Below, piece after piece: positions 49,078 to 58,447 of a stretch of 64,000 bases of DNA. Made by a program: the position numbers and the translations under genes. Where the stretch lies: positions 838,706-902,705 of the forward strand of contig DASZTW010000005.1 in NCBI GenBank assembly GCA_035547835.1. Direction: 5' to 3'. Numbering within the stretch: position 1 is the stretch's first letter; each line of letters opens with the position of its first letter. The notes below the pieces were generated by a model that was not told where the DNA came from, did not search any database, and was given only the letters and a program-made list of their open reading frames with translations. This DNA comes from Acidimicrobiales bacterium (GTDB taxonomy: Bacteria; Actinomycetota; Acidimicrobiia; Acidimicrobiales; Iamiaceae).

Positions 49078-49093
49078 GCAACCTACCGGTTGC
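49078..49093. promoter_or_regulatory. ArsR operator candidate 1 (GCAAC-N6-GTTGC)
   Basis: This perfect inverted repeat has 5-bp arms and 6-nt spacing, just upstream of the SRPBCC start and at the -35 of the clpP promoter. The same geometry recurs at 49131-49146. Confidence 0.6.
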
Positions 49094-49119
49094 AGTTCGC
49101 TCGGACAACCTCCTATCGT
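49090..49119 (+). promoter_or_regulatory. candidate clpP promoter
   Basis: TTGCAG (49090-49095), 18 nt, TATCGT (49114-49119). The predicted transcript start near 49126 falls between the two GCAAC-N6-GTTGC dyads, so binding there would block it. Confidence 0.5.
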
Positions 49120-49128
49120 GCCCACATC

Positions 49129-49148
49129 GTGCAACTATCGGGTTGCAC
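49129..49148. promoter_or_regulatory. ArsR operator candidate 2
   Basis: GTGCAAC-N6-GTTGCAC is a 20-bp inverted repeat with the same core as candidate 1. It lies 22-41 nt before the clpP ATG. Confidence 0.6.
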
Positions 49149-49169
49149 TATGTGCGAGAGGAGCCCTGG

Positions 49170-49775
49170 ATGTCGATGCTCGTGCCCACTGTCAGCGAAC
49201 AGACCGCCAAAGGAGAGCGGCTGGTCGACTTGTACTCCCGGCTGCTCGGGTCACGGATCGTGTTCCTCGGCACCGAGATCAACGAGACGTCGGCGAACCT
49301 GGTGATCGCCCAACTGCTGCACCTCGACGCCGAGGCGCCCGGCCGAGACATCTGGCTGTACCTCAACTCGCCCGGCGGCGACATGGTCGAGCTGTTCGGG
49401 ATCTACGACACGATGCAGTTCCTCGAGTCCGACGTGGCGACGGTGTGCGTCGGTCAGGCCTGCTCCGCCGCCGCGGTGCTGCTCGCGGCCGGCACCAAAG
49501 GCAAGCGCTATGTGTTGCCCAACGCACGGGTGCTGATCCACCAACCGCATGGCGGGGCGCAAGGACAGTCGACCGACCTGGAACGGGCGGTGGCCGAGAT
49601 GGTGGAGCTGCGCAAGCGGATGATCGACGTGCTGGTCGAGGCGACCGGGCGGCCGGTGAAGCGCATCACCGAGGACATCGACCGCGACTACATCCTGCGC
49701 GGCGACGACGCGGTGGCGTACGGACTGGTCGACGCGGTGCTGCCGTCGCGAAAGGCGGCGGCTCGAGCGTCGTGA
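49170..49775 (+). CDS. clpP: ClpP-family serine protease, solitary copy
   Basis: The 201-residue ClpP has Ser99 in GQACSAAAVLLAAG, His124 in VLIHQPHGG and Asp173 in EDIDRDYIL, so the triad is complete. ClpP forms a barrel that degrades proteins delivered by Clp ATPases. No clpX or second clpP is nearby; in Actinobacteria the housekeeping pair lies next to clpX, so this is probably an accessory paralogue. GAGGAG lies 8 nt upstream of the ATG. Two ArsR-type dyads overlap its promoter region. Confidence 0.93.
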   Translation: MSMLVPTVSEQTAKGERLVDLYSRLLGSRIVFLGTEINETSANLVIAQLLHLDAEAPGRDIWLYLNSPGGDMVELFGIYDTMQFLESDVATVCVGQACSAAAVLLAAGTKGKRYVLPNARVLIHQPHGGAQGQSTDLERAVAEMVELRKRMIDVLVEATGRPVKRITEDIDRDYILRGDDAVAYGLVDAVLPSRKAAARAS

Positions 49776-49819
49776 TCAAGCCGGCGGGGGCGAGTCGATC
49801 GTCGCCTCAGGCCGGCTGG

Positions 49820-51157
49820 TCACTCCCAGACGGCGTTGCCGAGTTGCAGGAGACCGCCGAGGTCGATGATGTCCGCGTCGAAGTACGGCACGCTCGCCAC
49901 GACTTCGGGGATGCGCCCCAGCTCGGCGCGCTGTTCGGCTTCGCGCTTGGCGACCACCGAGTAGTTCAAGAAGCTCTCGCCCACCTCGCGCAGCACGCGG
50001 CCGATGTCGGCCTGGGTGCCGAGCTCGGCGAGCTCCCCGTGGGCGTCGAGCAGCGTGCCGGCGACCGCTTCGTGGTCGTCGGCCAACCGCCGCGCCACCG
50101 TGGAGCCGCCCGGGTCGCGCAAGTAGTCGGGCAGCACCTTGTTGAGCACGACTGCACCCAGTTGGAAGTTCCGGTCGTGCAGGGCCTCGATGAAGAACTC
50201 GGCTTCTTGCACCGGCGCGGACTCGAGGGTGGACACCACGATGAACGTGGTGCGCTTGTCGGCCAAGGTGCGGCTCACCGACCGGGCCCGCTCGATGAAG
50301 CCGTCGGACATGGTGGTGAGCAGCATGAAGAACTCGGCCAGGTCCTCGAGCACCTGGGCGCCGAGCACGCGGTCGGCCACCTTGTAGAACGGGCGCGACG
50401 CGGCGCTGAACACGCGTGACTGGTAGGGGGCGAGCAGCCAGCGCAGCAACCGTCCGGTGAACAGCTCGGCCATGCGATCGGGTGCTTCGAGGAAGTCGAT
50501 CGCGTTCCGGGTGGGCGGGGTGTCGACCACGATCAGGTCATAGGTGCCCGATGCGTGGATCTCGTACAGCCGCTCCATGGCGATGTAGTCGTGGCTCTGC
50601 ACGAACTTGCCGGTGACGTTGTTGTACAGCGGGTTCGCCAGCAGCGCGTCGCGGGTCTTGGCGTCGGGCGCGTGACGGCGGATGAGGTCGTCCCACGACT
50701 GCTTGGTGTCGAGCATGGCGGCGTACAGCTCGCCGCGGGGCTCCACGCCCGCCGCTGTGAACGCTTTGGCCGGCACCCGCACCTCGACGTTGCCGAACTC
50801 CTCGAGGCCGAGCGCGTTGGCCAGCCGGCGCGCCGGGTCGACGGTCAGCACCAGCACCTTGCCGCCGTGGTACGCGGCGGCCATCGCAGCCAGCGCGGCA
50901 GCCGTGGTGGTCTTGCCCACGCCGCCCGAACCGCACGAGATCACGATCTCCTTGGCCGCCAGCAGCTCTTCGAGCGACGACGGCTTGGCGCCCGACGCGG
51001 CCGCCTCGCGGATGAACGCCCGGCGGTCACCCGATCCGTCGCGCCCGTCGCCGGCCCCACGACCACCCGAGCGCCGGGCCCGCTTGGGGGCGCCGGCCTT
51101 CGAGCCGGCCGCCTTGGCCGAGCGACCCGAAGCCGGCTTCGCGGCGCGGCCGGCCAT
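49820..51157 (-). CDS. Get3/ArsA-like ATPase, second of pair (Rv3680/BagB-like)
   Basis: The 445-residue SIMIBI-class ATPase has a deviant Walker A CGSGGVGKTTTAAAL near residue 78 and the switch motif DLIVVDTPPTRNAIDFL. The N-terminus carries about 50 extra Ala/Gly/Arg residues. It overlaps the partner gene by one base. In M. tuberculosis the homologous pair Rv3679-Rv3680 is reported to form a Get3-like complex important under glycerol and nitric oxide stress. No arsenic genes are adjacent, so arsenite export is unlikely. Confidence 0.87.
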   Translation of the reverse strand: MAGRAAKPASGRSAKAAGSKAGAPKRARRSGGRGAGDGRDGSGDRRAFIREAAASGAKPSSLEELLAAKEIVISCGSGGVGKTTTAAALAAMAAAYHGGKVLVLTVDPARRLANALGLEEFGNVEVRVPAKAFTAAGVEPRGELYAAMLDTKQSWDDLIRRHAPDAKTRDALLANPLYNNVTGKFVQSHDYIAMERLYEIHASGTYDLIVVDTPPTRNAIDFLEAPDRMAELFTGRLLRWLLAPYQSRVFSAASRPFYKVADRVLGAQVLEDLAEFFMLLTTMSDGFIERARSVSRTLADKRTTFIVVSTLESAPVQEAEFFIEALHDRNFQLGAVVLNKVLPDYLRDPGGSTVARRLADDHEAVAGTLLDAHGELAELGTQADIGRVLREVGESFLNYSVVAKREAEQRAELGRIPEVVASVPYFDADIIDLGGLLQLGNAVWE

Positions 51158-52107
51158 CAGTAGCCGAGCTCCTGGCTCAGCGCCTCGGCGATCTGGCGCG
51201 TGGCCCGCACGCCGTGGGAGCGGCTGAAGAGGTACGGCACGTAGAGCTGCGGGATGTTGCCGGGCAGCTCCTCACGCAGCCGGGCGAGGTGCCCGGCGCG
51301 GGTGCGCCGCAATGTGATGGCCAGCTCGGCCCCTTCGAGCACCGTGCTGGCGTCGCCGCTCGCCGCGCTCGACAGCGCGGTGGCCAGCGCCGGCTGGCGG
51401 AGCCGGTCGAAGATCGCTTCCTCGCCGCGGGCGAACAGCTCGGGCAGCACGCGGTTGACCACCACCGCCGCGATGTCGACGTCGGTCTCGGCGTTGATGC
51501 GACCCGCCAGCTCGAGCGTCTCGTTGACGGGCATCTCCTCGGGCGCGGAGACGATCACCACCCCGGTGGTGCGGGCGTCGTTGAGCAAGTCGAGCATCCA
51601 CTGGGTCTGGTTGCGGACGATGCCGACTTGCACCAGCTCGTTGATGCCCTCGGCTGCGGCGAGCTGGCCGATGATGTGACCCGACGCGACCGAGTCGACC
51701 ACGACGAGGTCGTAGTTGCGTTCGCGGACCTCCCAGCAGAGCTTGCCGATGGTGAGGATCTCCTTCACGCCCGGCAGCGCGTTGGCCGCGTAGTCGAGCG
51801 TGCGGGCGACGGGTCCGATCTTGCCGACCAGCGGCACCTTCAGCTGGAGCCGCAAGTACTCCTTCAGCGACTCCTCGGTGTCCATCGACATCACGAAGAG
51901 GTCGTCTTGGAGCTGGCGCGGCTTGAAACCGGTGCGGTCGACCTCGAAGAAGTCGGCCAAGTTGCCCTTGGCGTCGACCTCGCAGACCAACGTGCGCTTG
52001 CCTTGGTCGGCGGCGACCATCCCGAGGCTGGCCGCGACCGTCGACTTGCCGACTCCGCCCTTGCCGGTGACGAACAGCAGGCGGCGGTTCAGCAGGTCGA
52101 CCGGCAT
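51157..52107 (-). CDS. Get3/ArsA-like ATPase, first of pair (Rv3679/BagA-like)
   Basis: The 316-residue ATPase has the deviant Walker A TGKGGVGKSTVAASL at residue 14 and VDSVASGHIIGQL in the switch II position. It keeps both lysines of the KGGVGKS loop. It lies between DUF3107 (3 nt) and its partner, and probably forms heteromers with it. Confidence 0.87.
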   Translation of the reverse strand: MPVDLLNRRLLFVTGKGGVGKSTVAASLGMVAADQGKRTLVCEVDAKGNLADFFEVDRTGFKPRQLQDDLFVMSMDTEESLKEYLRLQLKVPLVGKIGPVARTLDYAANALPGVKEILTIGKLCWEVRERNYDLVVVDSVASGHIIGQLAAAEGINELVQVGIVRNQTQWMLDLLNDARTTGVVIVSAPEEMPVNETLELAGRINAETDVDIAAVVVNRVLPELFARGEEAIFDRLRQPALATALSSAASGDASTVLEGAELAITLRRTRAGHLARLREELPGNIPQLYVPYLFSRSHGVRATRQIAEALSQELGY

Positions 52108-52110
52108 GGT

Positions 52111-52350
52111 TCAGCTGCCGAACCCGATGCGGCGGTCCGCGTCGGGGCTGCCGATCTCGACGTACGCGACCTTGTCGGACGGCACCCCGACCTGGCGCCC
52201 GCGTCGGTCGGTGAGCCACAGCACCGACGCCTTGCCGCCGACCTCGAGCGCGGCGTCGATGTCCTTCTTGAGCTTGACGAGGTCGACGTCGCTGTCGAGC
52301 TCGATGGTGAGCTCTTTGGGGCTGTACGTCACACCGATGCGCACGTCCAC
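52111..52350 (-). CDS. DUF3107 family protein
   Basis: This 79-residue protein reads DVRIGVTYSPKELTIELDSD and ends SDKVAYVEIGSPDADRRIGFG, the standard actinobacterial DUF3107 (Rv3208A-like). The function is unknown. The GTG start has AGGAGG 6 nt upstream. Upstream of the Get3-like pair and close to it, it may be co-expressed with them. Confidence 0.87.
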   Translation of the reverse strand: MDVRIGVTYSPKELTIELDSDVDLVKLKKDIDAALEVGGKASVLWLTDRRGRQVGVPSDKVAYVEIGSPDADRRIGFGS

Positions 52351-52450
52351 GGAGGGCCTCCTGGTCGGTTCGGACGAAGTCGGTCCGGTCGGGGTCGCCC
52401 ATCGTAGGGGCGCACAGGGCCACGCCACCCAAGTGGCGCCGGATCCGCGG

Positions 52451-53143
52451 TCAGGTCTGCCCTGCCTCGGGCGGGTCGGCGGCCAGCCACCGGGGTCGGT
52501 GGACGTCGGCCCAGCGGCGCGGCACCCACCCCCGCACCATCGCGCGCAACAGCACCGGCTCGCTCAGCGCCTTGACGATGTGGAACGGCACCGCCACGAA
52601 CAACCCGATGGCCACCCAGTCGTGCACGAACGTGGCGCCGGTGCGGAGGTCGACCGCGAAGTGGTCGAACCAGTGCATGACCGATCCGGTGGCCAACATG
52701 ACCGGGATCGATCCGCCGGCGAACGCCGCGAACAGCTTCTGGCCGGCGTTGAACTTGCCGATGGGCGCGGCGGCCGGTCGGTCGACCGCCGCCACGCGGA
52801 CCCGGCGGCGCAGGATCCAACGGCGGTCGTAGGCCGTCCACCGGTTGAGGCGCCGGAGGTCGGCCACCAGCGCGCCTCGCCACGGGCCGAGCAGGCCGAC
52901 CAGCAGCGGCACGGCGAGCGCGAAGCCCGACCACACGTGGATGGTGCGGATCAGTTCGCGCCGGCCGACCAGGCCCGAGAGCTGGCCCACGTAGAGGATC
53001 AGGCCGGTACCGACGAGCGACACCATCGCGGCCGCGGTGGTCCAGTGCACGATCCGCTCGGTGCCGGTGAAACGCCGCACGCGGCCCGTCGGTTCTGCGG
53101 GTGCGCGCCCGGAGTCGCCGGCCGTCGCGGCCACGGCAGTCAT
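52451..53143 (-). CDS. membrane cytochrome b subunit (b561/FdnI-like)
   Basis: The 230-residue protein has about four to five membrane helices with candidate heme histidines (RIVHWTTAAAM, RTIHVWSGFAL, VMHWFDHF, FVHDWVAIGLFVAVPFHIVKAL). It probably passes electrons from the coupled molybdoenzyme to the quinone pool or the reverse. The ATG overlaps the stop of the molybdoenzyme gene (ATGA). Confidence 0.83.
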   Translation of the reverse strand: MTAVAATAGDSGRAPAEPTGRVRRFTGTERIVHWTTAAAMVSLVGTGLILYVGQLSGLVGRRELIRTIHVWSGFALAVPLLVGLLGPWRGALVADLRRLNRWTAYDRRWILRRRVRVAAVDRPAAAPIGKFNAGQKLFAAFAGGSIPVMLATGSVMHWFDHFAVDLRTGATFVHDWVAIGLFVAVPFHIVKALSEPVLLRAMVRGWVPRRWADVHRPRWLAADPPEAGQT

Positions 53144-53883
53144 GTCGGCTCGTCCGAGCGGCCGTTGGACCGTCCGACCCAACCGTCCACGTCGTAGCCC
53201 TGGCCCTCCCAGAACCCCGCCTGGAGCGTGTCGGTGACCTCGATCCGCTGGAGCCACTTCAGTGACTTGTAGCCGTACATCGGCGCCACGTAGAGCCGCA
53301 CCGGGCCGCCATGCTCACGGGTCACCGTCTTGCCGATCATCTCGTACGCCGCGATGACGTCGGGCCGGCGGGCCTGCTCGACGGTGAGGCTCTCGGTGTA
53401 CGTGCCGTCGAAGGAGTAGAAGGTGAGAAAGCGGCCCTCGGGCTTGGCGCCGACCTCGTCGAGCAGGCGCGAGAGCGCCACGCCCTTCCAGTGCACGTCC
53501 GGCACTCGCCATCCGGTGACGCACTGGAAGTCCTTGGCGAGCGCAGTCGGCGGCAGGCGCCGCAGGTCGTCGAGCGTGAAGGTCGTGGGCCGATCGACGA
53601 GGCCGTGCACCCGCAAGCGGTAGGCAATCGCGGACTCGTGCGGCAGGCCACCGGTCACCGAGTAGATCCGAAACCGCCCCGCGCTCGGCACGAAGTTCGA
53701 CAGCCCCGTGGGATCGCGCAACGTGATCGGCCGCAGCATGCGCTCGAGGCCTGACTGCGCCTTGGCGCCCCACACGATGCCGGCCGCGCCGAGCCCCGCC
53801 ATCGCCAGCACGATGCGCCGCCCGATCGGGGAGCCGGCTTCGGGCTCCTCCGGCGGTGTGGCGTCGCCGGAATGCTCGCTCAC
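53140..53883 (-). CDS. molybdopterin-dependent oxidoreductase of the sulfite oxidase/YedY fold
   Basis: The 247-residue protein has a twin-arginine-like start (SPIGRRIVLAMAGLGAAG), suggesting Tat export or a membrane anchor. The molybdenum-ligating cysteine is in KDFQCVTGWRVPDVHW near residue 120, and GPVRLYVAPMYGYKSLKWL is near the end. It is probably an extracytoplasmic molybdoenzyme working with the next gene's cytochrome b, like YedYZ. The substrate is not evident. Confidence 0.87.
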   Translation of the reverse strand: MSEHSGDATPPEEPEAGSPIGRRIVLAMAGLGAAGIVWGAKAQSGLERMLRPITLRDPTGLSNFVPSAGRFRIYSVTGGLPHESAIAYRLRVHGLVDRPTTFTLDDLRRLPPTALAKDFQCVTGWRVPDVHWKGVALSRLLDEVGAKPEGRFLTFYSFDGTYTESLTVEQARRPDVIAAYEMIGKTVTREHGGPVRLYVAPMYGYKSLKWLQRIEVTDTLQAGFWEGQGYDVDGWVGRSNGRSDEPT

Positions 53884-54036
53884 AGACCCCCACGCTACGA
53901 CGCCGCGCGGCGCGCCCCACGTCGGCCTTTCCCTCCACGACCATCACGTGGACCAGATGTTGGTGTCGACATCCGCGGCGTGGTCGGCTCCTTGCGGGCG
54001 CAACGCGCAGGTCCCTGATCACATCTTCTGATCTCT

Positions 54037-54156
54037 GTGCCCGAGGTCAGCGCCACCCACGCATCTCGACACTTCGCCGATCTCCTCGACGCGGTGGAGC
54101 ACCGTGGCGCGCACTTCACGATCATGTGACGCGGCAAGGCCATGCCGCACGGGTGA
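54037..54156 (+). pseudogene. Phd/YefM-type antitoxin remnant
   Basis: From a GTG at 54037 the frame reads VPEVSATHASRHFADLLDAV then EHRGAHFTIM, a clear Phd/YefM N-terminus. It then meets TGA (54127-54129) and continues RGKAMPHG before another TGA. Intact antitoxins have an unbroken RGK segment there and about 50 more residues. No toxin gene follows, so it is a relic of a toxin-antitoxin pair. It lies in the 297-nt gap between the molybdoenzyme and mrp; nothing else is seen there. Confidence 0.6.
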
Positions 54157-54180
54157 CGACCGCCCGCAGGCGGCGGGCCG

Positions 54181-55356
<1,176 letters not shown>

Positions 55357-55381
55357 GAGCGGGTGGCCTCCAGAATTTCCA

Positions 55382-55400
55382 CTACGGACGTAGGTAGAAT
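55382..55400 (+). promoter_or_regulatory. leaderless promoter with palindromic site
   Basis: TAGAAT at 55395-55400 ends 7 nt before the GTG of the regulator gene, so transcription should start at or next to the start codon, giving a leaderless mRNA. Immediately upstream, CTACG-GA-CGTAG (55382-55393) is a perfect dyad, in the spacer region, suited to autoregulation. Confidence 0.55.
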
Positions 55401-55407
55401 ACCGGCC

Positions 55408-56124
55408 GTGACGAGCAGCTCTCTCTCCCGCACGGAGTTCGCGTCGGCCGTCACCGCCATCACCTCGGCCTTCGGCGACCCCACCCGCCGCGACATCTAC
55501 CTGCTCGCTCGCGACACCGCCACCGGCGTCACCGCCGCGGAAGTGGCCCAGCACTTCGAGTTGCACCCCAACGTCGCCCGCCACCACCTCGACAAGCTCA
55601 CCAGCGGCGGCTACCTCGAGGTCTCGGTCGGTCGGGCGAGCAACGCAGGGGCCGGCCGACCGTCGAAGCGCTACCGGGTACCCGACGACCAGCCCGAGAT
55701 CGAGCTGCCGATCCGCCACGACGAGGTGCTTGCCACGCTTCTCGGCCGGGCGCTCGCGCTGCTGCCGGCCACCACGGCCGAGCAGCTCGCCGAAGACGTC
55801 GGCGCCGAGTTCGGCCAGCACATGGCGCAGGCGATGGGCGGCGCGGATGCGCAACGCTCGTTCCGCACCGCGCTGCACGCCGTGGCCGACGCCATGACCG
55901 CGCACGGCTTCGCGGCGCGCACCGAGACGGCGGCCGACGGGCTGCGCATCGTGAACGACCACTGCCCCTTCGGCGAGGCCGCGCTCGAGCATCCCGTGAT
56001 CTGCGCCGTCGACCGCGGCATGGTGAAGGGCATGCTGAGCGGCCTGTACGGCGCCACCACCACCGCCACCGAGTCGTCGGTGGCGCGGGGCGACGAGATC
56101 TGCGCGACCGCCGTCGAGACGTGA
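55408..56124 (+). CDS. SufR-like helix-turn-helix regulator with candidate Fe-S cysteines
   Basis: The 238-residue protein has an N-terminal winged helix (DPTRRDIYLLARDTATGVTAAEVAQHFELHPNVARHHLDKL). The C-terminal domain has Cys186 in NDHCPFGEAA, Cys199 in HPVICAVDRG (CX12C, as in SufR) and Cys232. SufR usually has four cysteines; one is replaced. Its divergence from mrp and closeness to a cysteine desulfurase suggest Fe-S regulation. The GTG start is inferred from the -10 placement. Confidence 0.85.
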   Translation: MTSSSLSRTEFASAVTAITSAFGDPTRRDIYLLARDTATGVTAAEVAQHFELHPNVARHHLDKLTSGGYLEVSVGRASNAGAGRPSKRYRVPDDQPEIELPIRHDEVLATLLGRALALLPATTAEQLAEDVGAEFGQHMAQAMGGADAQRSFRTALHAVADAMTAHGFAARTETAADGLRIVNDHCPFGEAALEHPVICAVDRGMVKGMLSGLYGATTTATESSVARGDEICATAVET

Positions 56125-56167
56125 CCCGCCCGCCACGGCCCGCCGGCCGCGCACCGATCGCGCCGTG

Positions 56168-56656
56168 ATGCGTCGCGCCGCCGCCGTGGTGTTGGGGTTG
56201 CTCGCCGTCGCCGCCGCGCCCGCCTGCTCGTCGGGCAACAAGGCCGATCCCCGTGCGTTCTGCGCGGCCACCGATCGCGCCCGCCAGCTCGGCGCGGAGA
56301 TCCAGTCGTCGTCGCTCGACAACCGGCCGGTCGTGCAACAGAAGATCCACGCCGCCGCCACTGCGGCGAACCACGCTGCCGACCAGGCCCCGAGCACCAT
56401 CCGCCAGCCGGCACGGCAGCTCGCCGAGGCGTTGTCGGAGTTCGATCACCGGGCGGCCGCCGCCACCGACAGCGAGTCGCTCACGAGGGCGTTCACCAAC
56501 TACACCGACCGCGCCGCCAACCTCACCCGGCAGTCCCAGCAGGTCGAGGCGTGGGTCCAGTCCAACTGCGCGGGGGCTGGCTCCGGCCCGTCGGTCACCT
56601 CCGCCACGAGCGCGCCCACCAGCTCCGCCACCACGTCACCGACCAGCTTCCCGTGA
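56168..56656 (+). CDS. small lipoprotein, unknown function
   Basis: The 162-residue protein has a signal peptide (RRAAAVVLGLLAVAAAPAC) with a lipobox-like APAC at about residue 21, then a helical Ala/Gln-rich body and a Ser/Thr tail. It is probably anchored outside the membrane. Family not recognised. Its stop overlaps the cysteine desulfurase start (GTGA), an odd pairing of a lipoprotein with a cytosolic enzyme. Confidence 0.75.
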   Translation: MRRAAAVVLGLLAVAAAPACSSGNKADPRAFCAATDRARQLGAEIQSSSLDNRPVVQQKIHAAATAANHAADQAPSTIRQPARQLAEALSEFDHRAAAATDSESLTRAFTNYTDRAANLTRQSQQVEAWVQSNCAGAGSGPSVTSATSAPTSSATTSPTSFP

Positions 56657-57804
56657 CCCGCCACTACCTCGACCACGCCTCGACCAGCCCGCTCCGACCC
56701 GAGGCCGCCGCCGCGATGGTCGAGTGCCTGCAGGCCTCACCCGGCGACCCGAGCCGGATCCACGCAGAAGGCATGGCCGCGCGGGCCGCGCTCGAGACCG
56801 CCCGCGACCAGGTCGCCGAGCTGCTCGGGGCGCGCTCGCGGGAGGTGGTGTTCACCAGTGGGGCCACCGAAGCGATCGCTGCCGCGGTGTGGGGCGCCGC
56901 GCGCCGCCACGCCACGCGAGATGCCGCAACCCCGACGCGCCAAGTGGTGAGCGCGGTAGAGCACTCCGCGGTACGCCTCGGCGCCGCCCGGCTCGGGCCC
57001 GTCACCGTGGTGCCGGTCGACAGCGGCGGTCGGGTCGCCGTCGACGAGGTCGTCACCGCGATCGACCAGCCCGATGCTCAGGTCGCGGCGGTCCACGTGC
57101 AGTGGGCCAACCACGAGGTGGGCACGGTGCAACCCGTGGCCGAGATCGTGGCGGCCTGCCGCGAGCGCGACGTCCTCGTGCACGTCGACGCGGCGCAAGC
57201 TGGCGGGCGCATCCCGATCGACTTCGACGCCCTCGGCGCCGACCTGTTGTCGGTCAGCGGCCACAAGCTCGGCGGGCCTGCCGGCACGGGCATGTTGCTG
57301 GTGCGGCGGGGCCTGCGACTCGAGCCCCTGCTCCTCGGCGGCGATCAGGAACGGGCCCGCCGGGCGGGTCTCGAGAACGTGCCGGCACTCGTCGGCCTCG
57401 GCGCGGCCGCCGCGACCCTGGCCACCGACGACCGCCTCGCCACGGAAGCCGCACGGGCCGAGCGTCTCACCACCCGGCTCCGCCAGGTGCTCGCCGGCCT
57501 CGACGGGATCACCCCCTACGGCGACCCCGTCCATCGCGCACCCCACCTCGTCTGCGTCGGCACCGAAGGCGTCGAGCCGCAAGCCGTGCTGCTCGGCCTC
57601 GACCAGGCCGGCATCGCCGCGCACTCCGGCAGCGCATGCGCATCGGAGTCGTTGGAGCCGTCGCCGGTGCTCGAAGCAATGGGCGTCGACGCACACCACT
57701 CGCTGCGCCTCTCCGTGGGCTGGAACACCACCGACGCCGACATCGACGCCCTCGCTGCCTCCCTCCCCGCCGTCCTCGACCGCCTCCGCTCCCTGGCACG
57801 CTGA
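56653..57804 (+). CDS. cysteine desulfurase (NifS/IscS-like)
   Basis: The 383-residue PLP enzyme has the PLP lysine in SGHKLGGPAGTG near residue 206, His in EHSAVR near residue 103 and the active-site cysteine in SGSACASESLEPSPVLEAMG near residue 324. It delivers sulfur for Fe-S clusters or tRNA thiolation. Actinobacterial housekeeping versions sit next to mnmA; there is no mnmA in this window. GTG start in a GTGA overlap. Confidence 0.9.
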   Translation: MTRHYLDHASTSPLRPEAAAAMVECLQASPGDPSRIHAEGMAARAALETARDQVAELLGARSREVVFTSGATEAIAAAVWGAARRHATRDAATPTRQVVSAVEHSAVRLGAARLGPVTVVPVDSGGRVAVDEVVTAIDQPDAQVAAVHVQWANHEVGTVQPVAEIVAACRERDVLVHVDAAQAGGRIPIDFDALGADLLSVSGHKLGGPAGTGMLLVRRGLRLEPLLLGGDQERARRAGLENVPALVGLGAAAATLATDDRLATEAARAERLTTRLRQVLAGLDGITPYGDPVHRAPHLVCVGTEGVEPQAVLLGLDQAGIAAHSGSACASESLEPSPVLEAMGVDAHHSLRLSVGWNTTDADIDALAASLPAVLDRLRSLAR

Positions 57805-57866
57805 CTGGGCCGTCCCGCGAGCTCGGGTGGTTTCACATCACTGGACGACCGCCTCGCCTGAATGGA

Positions 57867-57884
57867 CAGGGCCTCGGGGCCCTG
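57867..57884 (+). terminator. hairpin after the cysteine desulfurase gene
   Basis: CAGGGCC-TCGG-GGCCCTG, a 7-bp stem with a 4-nt loop, 63 nt after the stop. There is no U-tract. It also marks the edge of the accessory region; otherwise 57805-58002 holds nothing I recognise. Confidence 0.5.
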
Positions 57885-58002
57885 AGCGCCACGCATAGGC
57901 CGTTGGCATCGTCACCGGCGACCCGCTTGTGCGACCGGGACTCCACAGAAGCCGACGAGCTCGTGGGCCTGTGAGTAGCTGCCGATGGGGGCGATGGCAG
58001 GT

Positions 58003-58434
58003 TCATCTCCCCGGCAAGGCCTCAAGGTTGGGTGCGCGGCTTTCGAGGAGCTCAAACAGGCAGGACTCATCTCGGAATCCCGTCGCGGATCGGATCGAGC
58101 CATCACTCCATCGCCATCGATACAGCGATGACCTACCAAGCCCGTTTGCAAGCTGCACAGAACGAAGGCGCTCTAGCGGCACGTCCACACGCCTGGCGGC
58201 AGCGCGGAAAACAATCGAGTCCCTCGTAATAGATATACGAGTCGGCAAGCGTAGGTAGTGACGGGCTGATACCACCAGCAAGAGGAGGGCGCTGGACGCA
58301 ACCACGATGCGAAACACCCCACCTAGCGCTACCGCCAATATCAGAGCTACCATGGGAAGTACCATCGCTTGTATACGTTCAGTCCAGAGATCGATCGGTT
58401 TGAGATCAAACGTTCTAACCTCTTCATCTCCCAC
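58003..58434 (-). CDS. two-helix membrane protein, candidate immunity protein D
   Basis: The 143-residue protein starts at a GTG preceded by GGGGAAAG, 14 nt after the tip-D fragment. Two membrane helices (MVLPMVALILAVALGGVFRIVVASSALLLLVV) are followed by a soluble strand-rich part LPTRISITRDSIVFRAAARR to TGFRDESCLFELLESRAPN. The second part clearly matches the protein at 60797-61234 (same LPTR/FRAxxRR, LYxxW, TGF, LF and S/R motifs). I read both as immunity proteins for related tips. This part is AT-richer than the chromosome. Confidence 0.65.
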   Translation of the reverse strand: MGDEEVRTFDLKPIDLWTERIQAMVLPMVALILAVALGGVFRIVVASSALLLLVVSARHYLRLPTRISITRDSIVFRAAARRVDVPLERLRSVQLANGLGRSSLYRWRWSDGSIRSATGFRDESCLFELLESRAPNLEALPGR

Positions 58435-58447
58435 GCGACTTTCCCCG

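Noticed and set aside
49820..52107. Arsenite export ATPase (ArsA)
   Set aside because: Neither arsB nor arsD is adjacent, and the ArsR gene at 48276 lacks the metal-binding cysteines in the recognition helix. The Get3-like assignment fits better.
57912..58258. Small open frames on both strands at the edge of the accessory region
   Set aside because: No start signals, no recognisable family, and overlap with the immunity D gene. They look like chance frames.
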